Shown here one piece after another: positions 21,726-35,694 of a stretch of DNA of 64,000 nt. Position 1 is the stretch's first letter. Every line of letters starts with the position of its first letter. Origin of the DNA: Angiostrongylus vasorum (taxonomy: Eukaryota > Nematoda > Chromadorea > Rhabditida > Metastrongylidae); contig JADANN010000032.1 of the NCBI GenBank assembly GCA_018806985.1, positions 1,943,501 to 2,007,500 of the forward strand, written 5' to 3'. A program made the translations under genes and the position numbers. The notes beneath the pieces are model-generated. The model was not told the DNA's origin, did no database searches, and was given only the letters and a program-made list of their open reading frames with translations.

Positions 21726-22059
21726 GGGTCGTAAATAACGAATTTTACTTTGCCTTTGAGTTAAGCACAGCGGTGCTCTTTTTTTAATTCCTCGACACCA
21801 TTGAGTCTAAAAATGAAGTGGGAAAGGTCAAACGTCGATTAACAGAGTGTGTTGAGTTTTGTAGGAATCCCCGTCTCCTCTTAATGCAGTTGTATCGGAC
21901 CCATTCAACTATCAGTAGTTCAAAATATTTTCTCACATTCATTTCGCTGAAAAGATTCTTCTCAACTAGTAGTTTCATACATTCTTCGATTGCCTGGCAA
22001 ACATAATGTTGATAAAAAACACTTATTCGACTGAAAAATACACTTTTATAACTTTCCGG

Positions 22060-22135
22060 CCTTTCCTAGCTTTCCTTACTCAATCTTTCCAGGCTCTTAG
22101 GAAGGTGAAATCCGTCAGAACGTCAACTTCTCCAC
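22060..22135 (+). mobile_element. Possible Penelope-like terminus scrap
   Basis: CTTTCCAGGCTCTTAGGAAG followed by GTGAAATCCGTCAGAACGTC resembles the common Penelope-like right end in this window, with several substitutions in the hammerhead-like core. Weak. Confidence 0.3.
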
Positions 22136-22189
22136 CAATAATGAACAAAGTCACACCTCGCGTTTGCTCAACAAGAATGTATAGAATTA

Positions 22190-22595
22190 TAATGCTAACT
22201 TTTTTATTAGCTGCCTTCTACAATCTTTTTCATGGCAGGGCGTTATGCGAAAAACAATCGCAGTGGTGCTGAGATATTTTCAAAACTCTAGACCGCAGGT
22301 GTTCCTGTGGGGAACGAACGCCTTATTACCCCTTTCCGGAGGCTAACACGTTCACCACCACACCATGCGGGTCCTTCGTTTCGCTTGTTATCAATCCCAT
22401 CGACGGGTGATTGCTGGTGGCACTGATCGATAGAGCACTAGCTGAGAGACCGGCGAAACGATGGACCTCCATGGTGTGGTGGTGAACGCGTTAGCTCTGG
22501 AAAGGGTAATAGCGCGTTCGTTACCCACCACAGACACCTGCGGTCCGGGGTTTTGCAAATATCTCAGCACCATTGTGGTTATAAAGAATTATGGT
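22190..22595. repeat. Foldback pair of SINE/MITE family B
   Basis: One family B unit on the minus strand (22190-22385) faces a second on the plus strand (22420-22595). The 34 bp between them contains CAATCCCATCGACGGGTGAT. The arms share GGTGGTGAACGCGTTA and CAGACACCTGCGGTCCGG, so the single strand could form a hairpin of about 150 bp per arm. Confidence 0.7.
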
Positions 22596-22599
22596 TTTA

Positions 22600-23670
22600 T
22601 GGTCCATCAAAGATAAGTTCGTAGAGATTTTATGTCCATTAAACACTGTAGTATAGAACTATTCGGATGATGACCTATAACCATTGTTCAGTCCTCCACA
22701 AGTTTATAAAAAGCGAAAAAAGCACGATTATTATGAGATCTGTTGACCCAAATTGGATATTTTACATTCTGAAGTTTTACATTTCATATCATCCACATAA
22801 AATTTATAAGCTCTAGAATCTGCAGCTTTACAATGTGCGAACAGAGCACATCTAATTGGATTTTTTCCAGCCCTCATCATCAAGTGGAAGAGACAGCTCA
22901 AGCAGCAACCAACCGAACTAGGCGTGCCTCCGTTATGTCACTTAACACCAAGTTCTATCGCTTCGTGTTGATCATACAACCCGTGCAAGGTTTCTATTTC
23001 GGGTGCAAGTACAGGTCAGATATTCTGGATAACGCCCATGATACACCATATGAATCGTTTCTCGTACTGAATACACAGGACAAATAGCGTTCTCACGAAA
23101 GCGACTCGTTGAAGATTTTTTGTGGCAGAAGCCTAAATCTTCAATCCAAGTGGATGAGTGGTAGAAAAGTACTCATTTTTAGGGTTCATCATCTCGATTC
23201 CTGCGTTAGAAGATCAGTATTATGAGCTACAAGTGCACAACATCGACAGCTACCATTCGAAAAATAATTTGTTCTGTTTTCTACTGCAGTGAAAATCTGA
23301 TCACATAGGAGTACACACAGCTGGAAGCTTCATTCAATCGATTAGACAAGTCGGGAAATTGCAGACGACCGGACTTCATCATAATCTATCGTATCTCTCG
23401 TTGAAGCCGAATCCGAACCCGAAATCATAACGAGGTTGCAAGACAATCAGTTCGTTATATCAGTTCGTTATCCTTGGTTGTTCACAATGTAGACATTCAC
23501 CTTTTATCACTGAAGTTAACTCATCATTGCTTATGTTGCTAGTGAGTATTAGATATCGATTTTTACTCGGTCGTACTCCCTCTATCTTTTGAAAATTTCT
23601 CATTGTGCAATTATATCCTTATTGTATATCCACCCTTCTTCAGCTTTATTTTCAAATTGTTTTGTGAATA
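22600..23670. other. Gene-free stretch with one weak exon-like open frame
   Basis: An open frame at 22833-23087 has an acceptor (TTTTTTCCAG) and reads HHQVEETAQAATNRTRRASV, but it has no clear donor or homology I recognise. A short direct repeat TCAGTTCGTTAT lies near 23448-23472. Otherwise nothing was identified. Confidence 0.3.
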
Positions 23671-23674
23671 TTGA

Positions 23675-23812
23675 AGGCGTGTATAGCGCAGCAGTTTGTA
23701 GCGCCCTGCAAAACGTTCTCATTGCTTCTATCCGGTGCCCCTGGCCAACCAAAAGCGTCATCCTTTCGAGTTCGGAAAATTGGTACCGAACTTGTCTACG
23801 TAGATAAGAACA
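23675..23812 (+). repeat. SINE family A, 5' half
   Basis: Head GGCGTGTATAGCGCAGCAGT and middle GAAAATTGGTACCGAACTTG. It is cut off where Penelope-like sequence begins. Confidence 0.6.
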
Positions 23813-24335
23813 ATAACTTGGTAATTTCCATGACCGACTTTCCATTAACTTCGGCATTGATCAATAGTTCGTCGTTTTCTTGATAACACAAGCGAGATTG
23901 GTAGTGTACTTTTTTTCGAAGAAAGCTGACGTTTCGCCGGATTTCCCAACAAAAAAAAATTTAGAACTTCGGAACCGTGATCGCACACCAATCGAAAACA
24001 ATAGTGTGCAAAACTCTCGAAGCATTCCGTATGATTTCTAAGAATCCATAAACGAATCCCAGGGAGAAATGTTATCACACGTGGTATCTCACACAATATC
24101 TCGGCCTGATATTTTAATGTGACAGAGGCACATTACCGATCCAAGTGGTATCTGTACGGTTGGTCTCCACGTGGAATACTCTGTGGTTCCCACTGCGACT
24201 GAAATCTAGTCCTCTCGATTTTTCTGTTGGCGGTGTGGAGGTACTTGGCTGACCAGGTTACCCTAAACATGACCTTTCTAGGCCCTAAAGAAGCCAGAAC
24301 CGCCTGAAACGTCAGCTGTTGTAATTAAATAGTAT
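23813..24335 (+). mobile_element. Internally deleted Penelope-like element
   Basis: The left end (GACTTTCCATTAACTTCGGC, then GCTGACGTTTCGCCGGATTT) is joined directly to the C-terminal tail region (TGTGCAAAACTCTCGAAGCA) and right end (GAAACGTCAGCTG near 24310). The same tail block occurs in the element at 54415-55680. No RT remains. Terminal motifs are inverted relative to each other. Confidence 0.65.
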
Positions 24336-24414
24336 ATAATAACAGCATCGTGTGTGCTTATCAAGAAAACAGCGAATTAATGGATTGACACAGCAGGGTC
24401 CTGAAAGTTATGTA

Positions 24415-24510
24415 TAGGCCAGGTGTGCATTCAATCACCTCAACGATGACACAAATTGTGTCGAATGCAGAGCGCTAGAGGATTGATCAACACCGATCGC
24501 TTTACCTTCC
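24415..24510 (+). repeat. SINE family A, 3' tail only
   Basis: TATAGGCCAGGTGTGCATTC, then GATTGATCAACACCGATCGC. About 95 bp of family tail, adjacent to the Penelope-like fragment. Confidence 0.6.
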
Positions 24511-24729
24511 AGTCTTTATTCCTTCACGAATAATATGCTTCATACAGCTATTTTCTTTCAAATGAAACATTTATAAGCAGAGCATTGGTTCGTCTATCCA
24601 AGTATTCGTAAGCATAAAAAAGTATATAGTCCAGCTTCATTCGATCTTTCTAAAATGCTTCATTTCTCTGACTTCATGCAACTTCGCACTAATGGACTTC
24701 AATCTACATACATTCCACGAACGCTATAC

Positions 24730-25150
24730 ATCCTATGTATTCTTTCTTTGATGAGCTTACACGAGATTGATAAATAAATTTATTTTCGGCTAACGTTTCG
24801 ACATCTTCGTCTTCATCAGAGCCGATGATCCGAGTCGATGGTCCACGGTTGTTATTCGTCTCGATGTGGCGGCTTCACCTTCGTGTCGAGTCAGGTCTTC
24901 CTCAGCGGGCCATCTCCTCGAATGAGGCATACTCAGCCGGTGATGCCCTTTTACGCAGGATGCTGATGGTGGATAGTTGTGATTGTCCGGTGATACCAAC
25001 TTGTTTTTCTTCCGGTTAATCCATCCTGCAGAAGTCGGTGTTAATTTCAGCTAGTACAAAGCGTAGTAATATTTCGAAACTGACGTTCCTTTAACCTTGG
25101 TGTGACTAATCAATATGTATTCTTTCTTTGATGAACTTACACTACTTTAT
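24730..25150 (-). mobile_element. Penelope/retrozyme-like terminus with exact hammerhead core
   Basis: The minus strand at 24788-24823 reads CTGATGA, AGACGAAGATGTC, GAAACGTTAGCC. This is the hammerhead core with a short stem. The block TATTCTTTCTTTGATGAGCT at 24735 repeats as ATTCTTTCTTTGATGAACTT at 25118 and again at 45585, so it marks this element's end. No coding region was found. Confidence 0.55.
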
Positions 25151-25505
25151 TTAAATAGTTACTTTACTTTACTTAATAGTTCCTACTTACTTTACTTAAA
25201 ACTATAAATCCTAATCCCGTTCATTCTTGAACAATTTCACCCTACCTATTGCTAAGGTTTGGCAGGCGTAAAGAAAGTGAACACTCTAAGAATCGTTCAC
25301 CATCTCATGTAAGTCATAGTTCTCTTTCTTTCAACTTTACAACGAAAGACGAAGAATTCTGTCGAAAGTGGTCAGGTTGCAAACGTTTTCCGCAAAAGTG
25401 CCTTGAAATGAAAAAATAACAATGTTCATAGTAGAAGCGTCTCATTTTGCTGGACCATGAGACAATATTTTTTAAAAAACGACATTTATTGAACGTCGGT
25501 ATGAA

Positions 25506-25782
25506 CGGGCGTATGTAGCGGAGTGGTTAGAGCTGTCCTGTAATACAAATGGGTTCGATCTGGCGCCCCCATGCCCACCAAGCTTCCCATCCCACCAAGG
25601 TCGGCACATTGGTGCCGACTTGTCTGGGAGGATAGCAGCACGGGCTCGACACATCGGTAGACTACCGTGAGTCATTGTAGAGGCCAGCTATGCATTCATT
25701 CATCTCTAATGATGCTTAATGAAGCAGAATACATGACGCATCCCTCAGGAATTGATCAACGCCGGGAGCTTCATTCTTTTAT
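25506..25782 (+). repeat. tRNA-headed SINE, family A
   Basis: Head GCGTATGTAGCGGAGTGGTT, box B-like GGGTTCGATCTGG, middle TTGTCTGGGAGGATAGCAGC and tail ATTGATCAACGCCGGGAGCT. A near full-length copy. Confidence 0.8.
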
Positions 25783-25784
25783 TC

Positions 25785-27390
25785 TTTATGAATGGTCAAT
25801 ATCTTGTTCATTCCGTTGTTGGAGCATTCCATTCGACTGTACACAACCGTTACTTCTCGCCATGTGAGTTTTCCTAACCGCATGGAGTCGAATCTGCTGA
25901 AGCGGAACACCGCACGAATGAAGTGATCTCACTTCCTGGTAGAAGGAGTTCTTGCACAACGAAGTGACATTTTTGAAAATCTGATGAAAGCAAACTAGCT
26001 GAAAAGTTAAGTACCTGTAGCAAAGTTTTGTAGCAACCTCGTGTTAGCTTATTAATGCCACACAGACGTTATCAATAGATATCAACGGGTGCAGGTATAT
26101 TGTAACGGTGATTCCAAAGTGATCCACACATGTTACTACGCGAATAGACAGGTTTAGCGCCTATATATAGCTTACTCGGCCCGCAACATCGGTTCCACAC
26201 CATCGGATATCAATCGCATTCCAGCCATATCCTAACCATCTTTAGCAGTTTTCAGTTGATCTGTGTTGATTGTATTTGCTTCCGAGAAAGTTCTAAGACC
26301 TGTATTTTTGATTTCAAAATTTTTTCCGAAGTAGTCAACATATACGAATGCACTCTCGTTTCGATCGTAGCCGAATAATGATGAGTGGAAACGACGGCCA
26401 ACTGCTGGCATCGGAAACGATTTCGAAATCGCCGATTCTATTCGTACTGCTTTTCAGGACTGTCGTCTGAGTGTCTGCTACATCGATATCGTTGCTGAAC
26501 AACATTACTTGTAAGCTGTACTGTCAACACCAAGCCGGAAATGATCAAGGAGAACACACCGAAGGTACTGTTGTATTTAATGATTTACTTATAGTTAACA
26601 ATTGGGACACTATTAACACTTATTAATAACTCACTGGCTTCTTTGTGTGTAGCTTTTTTCCTTTAAGGGCTCATCTCTTCCTCATCTAATAGGTTTTCTA
26701 CGAGATCTGTGCACCTAATATTATAGGCTAAAGCGTCTAAGAAAATACCAGTAAACGCTGACTAAATTCACTTGTTCATCGTCTTCGATCAATATCTTTG
26801 ATAAATGTATGTTATGTTGGACCATAATATATCCCTTAGATAGACGTGGGACGTAGAACATCAAGTCGCTCTAGGCAGTTTGGAGGACCTTCGAGTAGTA
26901 CATTTCAGATCCGAGAAACATTGAGATGGAATGTAGACGTATGATGACAGGAGTTCATGACAGATAGATGAAAAGAACAGTAGAATGAACTTCAAATGGA
27001 TGCAAGCGTCTCGAAGGAGGACGAGCACATACCAGATGCGCTGAGTAGACGTGTCTTGGAAGCTCACTCTAGAAGTCCGTAGATGGGAACAATTTGTGGA
27101 TCACATGATGGCATTCTTCGATATCATCGTCTTCAGAACGGATCAGCACCATGGGCGACGATAGTGAGGGAACAGAACTCGTTGAGAATGTGCTGGGCGT
27201 CAAAGCTGCAAAGCACGGGTCATCCAAGTATCAAAGTGAGATGAGCCGTTTTGCAATCTTCTGCTGAGGTTTCGTACCCAATCAGATTCGCTCATCACAT
27301 ATTCACAGTTATTTTTACAATAGAGTACGGAGCTGTCGTAGATCACGCTGGAGCATCTCGCTTGCTTTTCATCAATTTCCACTTCTTCAT
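25785..27390. other. Gene-free stretch, no repeat recognised
   Basis: About 1.6 kb. An open run from ATG at 26347 (about 41 codons) and minus-strand frames at 26861-27394 have no motifs I can name. A diverged transposable element on the minus strand is possible, but I cannot identify it. Confidence 0.3.
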
Positions 27391-27469
27391 TCATTTAACA
27401 TACAAGCAGAGAGAGACAAAGCAAGGGTAGTAGAGTCTTTCTGTCTTGCAGTACATTACTAGTTAGTAC

Positions 27470-27735
27470 CCTTTCACATCTGACACGTCCCCCCTGAGTC
27501 CTCCTCCTCCAACTCCCGGAACACCAACTGCGTCCCGTCCCACGGTTGCAAGTGTGGGTGGCGTGTCTGGGTGTGTAAGCGAAAGACAACGCGCCTGCGC
27601 CGGCCCGAACCGGCGCGACGCGGCTATCGGACGCGGCCGGAGTGCGGTGACCACGCTGTGCGACGCGGCTGTGCGGGCTGGGCCTCCCGCCCAGCCGTCG
27701 CATCACCGCCTCCAGTTCATGCCGCCGATCACCAC
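27470..27735. other. GC-rich island
   Basis: About 260 bp is markedly richer in GC and CpG than its surroundings (GACGCGGCTATCGGACGCGG is an example). Overlapping long frames exist on both strands purely because of composition. A continuing plus-strand frame reads LPLMEPYFDVLCKCFEFFPS downstream. It could be a promoter, a repeat or an exon; I cannot decide. Confidence 0.4.
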
Positions 27736-28014
27736 CAACCATGTCTTCTACTTGGTTTCGTTTCCCTTTGTCAAGTGCTACCACTTATGGAACCATATTT
27801 TGACGTTCTGTGTAAATGTTTTGAATTTTTCCCATCCAAATTCTATCAGTTTATCACAACTTGGGCGGTTTATATGAAGGGCAGAACTTCTTGTTACCGT
27901 AATGCTGGACTATTATTTCTTTTTATTCATTCACCACCAATCTGCTTGAGGTATTTTTCTGTGTAAATAGTTCTTATTGGCGTCTCAGATGGTCTTTAAC
28001 CTTAACTTATTTTA

Positions 28015-28350
28015 TTTATTACTTGACCCAACATCACAAGCATTCTGTTGTGGAGATCTAGCACTTACTGCATTTGACTGGTTTCCTCGCATCCACCACC
28101 CACAAAGGTCTTCAGACTTCTTTTTGTCTTCGTCATGAATGTCGTTGAATGCTAGTCGAGTCGATTCTCTAGAATCCAGGGTTAGTCGGTCGGGCTACGA
28201 CGTTCCGACGTGGATTAGAGGTGCGAGCTGGTCGGAGGCAAGTCCGGCATCAATTTCACTACCACGGAACGATGGAGGTCGGCATCGACCTTGCTCCTTG
28301 ATAGGGTGAGCCTTCTTCAGCATCACAACCAATGCGCTATCCACCCTTTA
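28015..28350 (-). repeat. Second SINE type (S2), antisense copy
   Basis: Reading the minus strand: head GGGTGGATAGCGCATTGGTT, later GTGGTGGATGCGAGGAAACC, then AGTAAGTGCTAGATCTCCAC. This matches the S2 second half at 29940. Confidence 0.6.
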
Positions 28351-28594
28351 CAACTTAATTGTTGTCTGGAATTGCCATCGATCAGTTCATAAGTTTCATC
28401 TTTGAATGTTTCATCCTCTAATTGCCTATTCGGACTTTCTCCTTCTCCTGCATATGTTGCCCAAGTTGGATTCGAGTGGGTATTCTTGGTCTTAAAAGTT
28501 AAATTAGAAAGGAGAAAAAATTTTTTTAAACACAAAGCAAGTATTACATTCAGTGTATGAGTGGAAGGCTTATAAATTGTAAATACCGCGTCAG

Positions 28595-28720
28595 TTTAGC
28601 CTTTCCAGCCTCTGAAGAAACTTAAACCCTCCGAAATGTTAGTAAGACGTGAATGAATCTTTTAGATTAACAACGTTGTGTCTGCTCAAGATGAAAACAT
28701 TAACTGATTGGTCAGTGTCG
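28595..28720 (+). mobile_element. Penelope-like right terminus
   Basis: CTTTCCAGCCTCTGAAGAAA, then CCCTCCGAAATGTTAGTAAG, followed by the family end AACAACGTTGTGTCTGCTCA. The hammerhead-like core is mutated (GAAAT for GAAAC). Confidence 0.5.
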
Positions 28721-28774
28721 AAGTTAATACCAGGTTCTTAAAATCGAATTTTTGCTAACGAGAAACAAGTTTAT

Positions 28775-29425
28775 CTATAGCTGTTGCATAAGATTCTGGA
28801 CTTCGGAAGGCAGTGAAATCGCTGATGACAGTTTCGGCTTCCGTATGGTTTCTGAGAAGTAGTTGGTAGGCGAGAGATTCGGCGAGTATGGTGAGTGGGG
28901 CAGAGTTTCGTAGCTCATTTCGACCTTGCAACATCTGTACTGCGACGTAGGGCTAGTCATTATCTTGGAAGATTGCTGCCTTTCTCTTGATCAATACGAG
29001 AGGCAACCATTGAAGTTTCTGGTGCATTTCGTTGATTTACTGGAAGTACTTCTCCGCCGTAATTGCTTAACCCGTATTCAGGAAGCTGTGATGGATCCTA
29101 CCAGCAGCAAAACACCAACCGGTCAGTGTAACCTTTCGATGCATTTCGGGCTTGGGAAGTCTACCGAACTTCATCGCGGCCAACCACTGAGCCGATCGTC
29201 GTCGGTTGTCTTGGATGATGCATTTCTGGTCGGACGTCGTAATACCATCGAGAAAGCATTTCGGGTTTGGGAAGTCTGCCAGACTTCATCACGGCCAACC
29301 ACTGAGCCGATCGTCGCCGGTTATTATGGACGATACATTTTTTCGTCGGACGCAGCAATACCATCGAGAAACGGGTCATTCAGGTGGCGCAGAGGAAGCG
29401 CCGACGGTATCTCAAAGCCGGCGAT
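28775..29425 (-). mobile_element. Mariner-family DNA transposon remnant
   Basis: Minus-strand pieces in order match a mariner transposase: RRRSAQWLAVMKSGRLPKPE, RIDQEKGSNLPR, a DN box, VAVQMLQ, ETLPHSPYSPNLSPTNY and SEVQNLMQQL. Frames shift repeatedly. The third catalytic Asp in the usual SPTDY box reads SPTNY. A 115 bp segment around 29150-29380 is tandemly duplicated. Terminal inverted repeats were not found. Confidence 0.8.
29150..29382. repeat. 115 bp tandem duplication inside the mariner remnant
   Basis: TTGGGAAGTCTACCGAACTT at 29152 recurs as TTGGGAAGTCTGCCAGACTT at 29267. The shared GGCCAACCACTGAGCCGATC and ATACCATCGAGAAA blocks keep the same spacing. The copies differ at several sites, so the duplication is not recent. 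Confidence 0.8.
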
Positions 29426-29429
29426 TTCT

Positions 29430-29935
29430 TTGATTGTTATTCAATTCGAGTGGCATCCATTTATCAGGCCTGTTGGACTTCGCAGTTTTCTTTAGCTACT
29501 CTGAAACAATTAAGATGCTTATACGGAGTTCTGCTAGGTGTACCACATTAGTCCATGATGGATGCAAGACATTCAGCGCCGTTGGACAGGACAGAGCAGT
29601 TTGTTGTTGTTTGCGGTCTTTTTGGTTTTCTGACAAAAAGAAAACACTTTTTCAATAACTTGAGGACTTGAGGTGTGGCGGGCGCATTATGGAAACATAT
29701 TGCCGTCAGCACTTGGAAGTACCTCGCCCCCTATGTTGTGCCTCTTTCATTGGTTTTCATATTCTAAACAATGACCATAGTGATTAAAGGGAAATAATGG
29801 TTAATTGTCAGTCAAATTTCTGCTCAATGAAATTTTTCAAAAGGTTTTTATAGATCACTGAATATAGAGAATGGCTTTTCTGGTACAACCCCTTCTATTT
29901 TTTATCAGGTTCGAATGTCTATTTAATAATTATAC
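29430..29935. other. Gene-free stretch
   Basis: No gene or known repeat recognised between the mariner remnant and the next SINE. Confidence 0.35.
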
Positions 29936-29939
29936 ATAG

Positions 29940-30305
29940 TGGGGTGGGTAGCACAGTGAGAGTGGTGTTGGTCATCATGATCATGTTGCTAGTTCGATTC
30001 CGCTCTGGGCCAACGAAGCGTCTCATCTCTCCGGGGTCGGGAAATTGGTACGGGACTTGTCTGGGAGAAAATCACTCTCTGCAATCCATCTGGGAGCGCT
30101 CCAGCCCTGCTATCTCAGAACTTCAGGGAGAATCGACTCGACCAGCGTTCTACTACATTCAAGATGAAATGAAAATCCTCAAGTAATAGTCGAAGCACAC
30201 ATAGAATTTGGAAGAACTTCGTGGATAATGGATGCGAGGAAACGAATCGAATGTGAGAAGTGCCGGGATCCGCACAGTAGACGTAAAGACACGTCATATA
30301 GAAAT
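29940..30305 (+). repeat. Second SINE type (S2), best copy
   Basis: Head GGGTGGGTAGCACAGTGAGA, box B-like GCTAGTTCGATTCCGC, GGGACTTGTCTGGGAG middle. The S2 second half has GCAATCCATCTGGGAGCGCT and GGATGCGAGGAAACGAATCG. Confidence 0.7.
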
Positions 30306-30309
30306 AGAA

Positions 30310-31190
30310 AAAAAGGTGTACATAATATGGCAAAAAAAAAGTTCTGGAATCCATCGAACTAAAAATAAACACTGTCTTATCCATATCATCGAATAGGTCA
30401 GGGACATGTGGACACTGTAGTGTTTTTACCGGACGTTATGAGTCAATGTTTCTAACTCTTTGCGTTTGTGCCCTACATACTAGTTTGAATTCGTAAAAGA
30501 AGATTTGTGGAAAGTTTGACATCTGAAGTTCTAGTACTTAAGCTTTATCAAAAACACAGTTTACATAATAATTCAATTATAGAGCGGAAGAGTGCATAAA
30601 ATAAGCTCTGCAATGATATGTTATAGTTCAGCATTCGGGAACAAAAAACTGTTGCTAAGACCCAATCAGAGAAAAAGAATGGAATCACAAATCGGACACC
30701 GATTTCCGAGCAAGTTAGTAGAGAGATGATCCTGCAAATGACCACATTCACTGCCTGCTTTCTCGGTAAATTAAGATTTTGAAAAATCGCTTCGAAACAG
30801 TTTCAGAGTTGGAACAGTGTAGGATTCTCCATTTTCCACTCATGTTCTTTCTTCCGTCTTTGATCATTAAATGTTGGGCTCGAGGCACTGGGAGGCAGAC
30901 GGAAGGACAATCTTTAGCTCGTATTCTTATTTTGTTTGAGGATTTTTGTGTGATGCTTTTTAGTTGTTCGAGCGACTGATTTGTTTGATCAGTTAGTAAC
31001 ACCGAATCTAGCACCCCTACTTAAAGTACGAGTCGACTTTTCTTCTATAATTGGGTAGGTTTCCAGATGTCATGATTTCTAATAATTTTAAATCATGTTC
31101 AGGTCATCAACTGATGATCACTTGTTTCCCCAGTCCTTTAGAGCTTGTATAAAACCATAAATGCTGGCTACTCGATCAGAATAATTTACC
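30310..31190. other. Gene-free stretch
   Basis: AT-rich, with no motif-bearing frame, repeat family or RNA gene recognised. Confidence 0.35.
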
Positions 31191-31194
31191 TATT

Positions 31195-31585
31195 CGAATA
31201 CCAGGGCGAGCCGTCCTCACTGGTTCTGCAAACTCCCATCATATTCTCCATTTTTTGGAGTTTTGCTGGTTTAGCCATTGTGGTTCCCTGGAATTCCGAG
31301 GTCAGCCTGGCCAGAGTCTAGCCCCAGATCGTCACCACCACAAGCAGTTGCCACTCTTGTGGATTAGAGGAAGATTTGCCACCATGCGACTAGTTTTATA
31401 CTAGCGCAGTGGTAGGTCTTGATATTGGTTTACTCTTAGCTGGGCTTTCTGATGGAAATGCCGGACTCCTCAGCTTGAGAAACCCTGTTGGTGGGATAGA
31501 TCCCCCGCTGTACATCGTAGCAGGAGACCAAAGAACACGTCCCAACCACTGTGAGGCAGTAAACTGTTGGGCGGAGATCAGGATA
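31195..31585 (+). repeat. Uncharacterised repeat family D, copy 2
   Basis: About 390 bp strongly similar to 38255-38640, same strand. Shared blocks are TTAGCCATTGTGGTTCC, TTGCCACCATGCGACTAGTT, TTGGTTTACTCTTAGCTGGG and CCCCGCTGTACATCGTAGC. No coding or tRNA-like motif was recognised. The left edge contains the block that is exon-like in copy 1. Confidence 0.75.
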
Positions 31586-31989
31586 AATCGATTGTAAAAC
31601 TCGTTTTTTATACAAAGAATACAGCTGATGAAGGTGCTATTCAGTTCAATATGCTGTGTATTGTTTCATCTCCTGAGTTTGGGGAAATGGAAAAGGGTGT
31701 GTCTCGTGGGTGGTGTCGGTTCAAAATTAATAACCTAGCAGGAGTGCTTTGTCATAACAGAAATTTTTACAAACCACTTTTTTCTCGAGCTGCTTGCACA
31801 GAGGTTTTTTTCGACTTCACTATTGCCGCATCTCATTTATGGTTTTAATATGACTATGTTTTAACTTATGAAAACACTGTTACGAGTTTACTTGAGTTTG
31901 CTAGTATATGTTATTTGATAGCGATTTTAAAGTCGCTTAACTTTATGTTCGGTTCGTTTTTTATGGGTAGTTTTTCAATGTTTGCTTGC

Positions 31990-31991
31990 AG
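31990..31991 (+). promoter_or_regulatory. Probable spliced-leader acceptor of dlc-1
   Basis: TTTGCTTGCAG ends 3 nt before the dlc-1 ATG at 31995. No upstream coding exon is needed. Inference from position. Confidence 0.5.
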
Positions 31992-31994
31992 AAA

Positions 31995-34921
<2,927 letters not shown>

Positions 34922-35694
34922 TAACCAATTGAAAATGTTATTGATGCCTATCTTTGTGAATACTTTTGTTTTATAAAAACTTGACTATAGTAGTGAGTTC
35001 TCTATCGTGTTATTGAGGGTCGACTTTAGTACCTACAAGAATTCGAAAGGTGAAGTTCTCTGCCTTTTAAAGACACTTCAGAGGAATAACATTGTGAAAA
35101 TATCCATCTTGATTTCTGGTGAACACTGATAGTTAGTTGCTAGTTACTCAATAACATATTTCCAAAATGTGACGCAAATCCTCTTGCTGAAAAGTTGTAG
35201 AGCGGATCTACAATCAAGTTGCTAGTAAGTGCTACATCATTGCCATAGCAACCAAGTGGTCCATAAGAGAATACGCAAACGTCTAGTGAAGAACGCTTTT
35301 TCCCTTTAGCACCACCTTTAATCTATGCGCTACATATCTCCACCCAGTACTACCTAATTCATCTCGGCCTGCAGATAATGCTGTCGCGCAGCAATTTATG
35401 GTGAGTAGGGTTCTGCAACAGAATCGTATAACAGTTACGCCAAAGTAAGCCAAATAAACAGAACACTTCTACATCTTATTTATTTCCACGGTAGTCTTAA
35501 AAACGTAGTAAGTTTTTACGATATGGATAGCAAAATACAACCAATTACAAATATAGACGCTGCGAGTGAAAAACAAAGAGAAAAAAACCTCAGGAAGACA
35601 AAGTTTGCAACACATTAGAGTTTACGAAACACCAATGAAAAGGGTTAACGGAGTCAACGCTGGAAATAAAAGAGTAATTCAAAATACTTGTCAC
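34922..35694. other. Intergenic gap between convergent dlc-1 and nono-1
   Basis: It holds both 3' untranslated ends. TTTTATAAAAACTTG near 34968 and CCAAATAAACAG near 35450 are AT-rich candidates for 3'-end processing on the plus strand. No repeat or gene was recognised. Confidence 0.35.

Noticed and set aside
27395..27970. Arg/Pro-rich proteins on both strands of the GC-rich island
   Set aside because: Overlapping frames on both strands are expected from high GC. No domain was recognisable, so no CDS was called.
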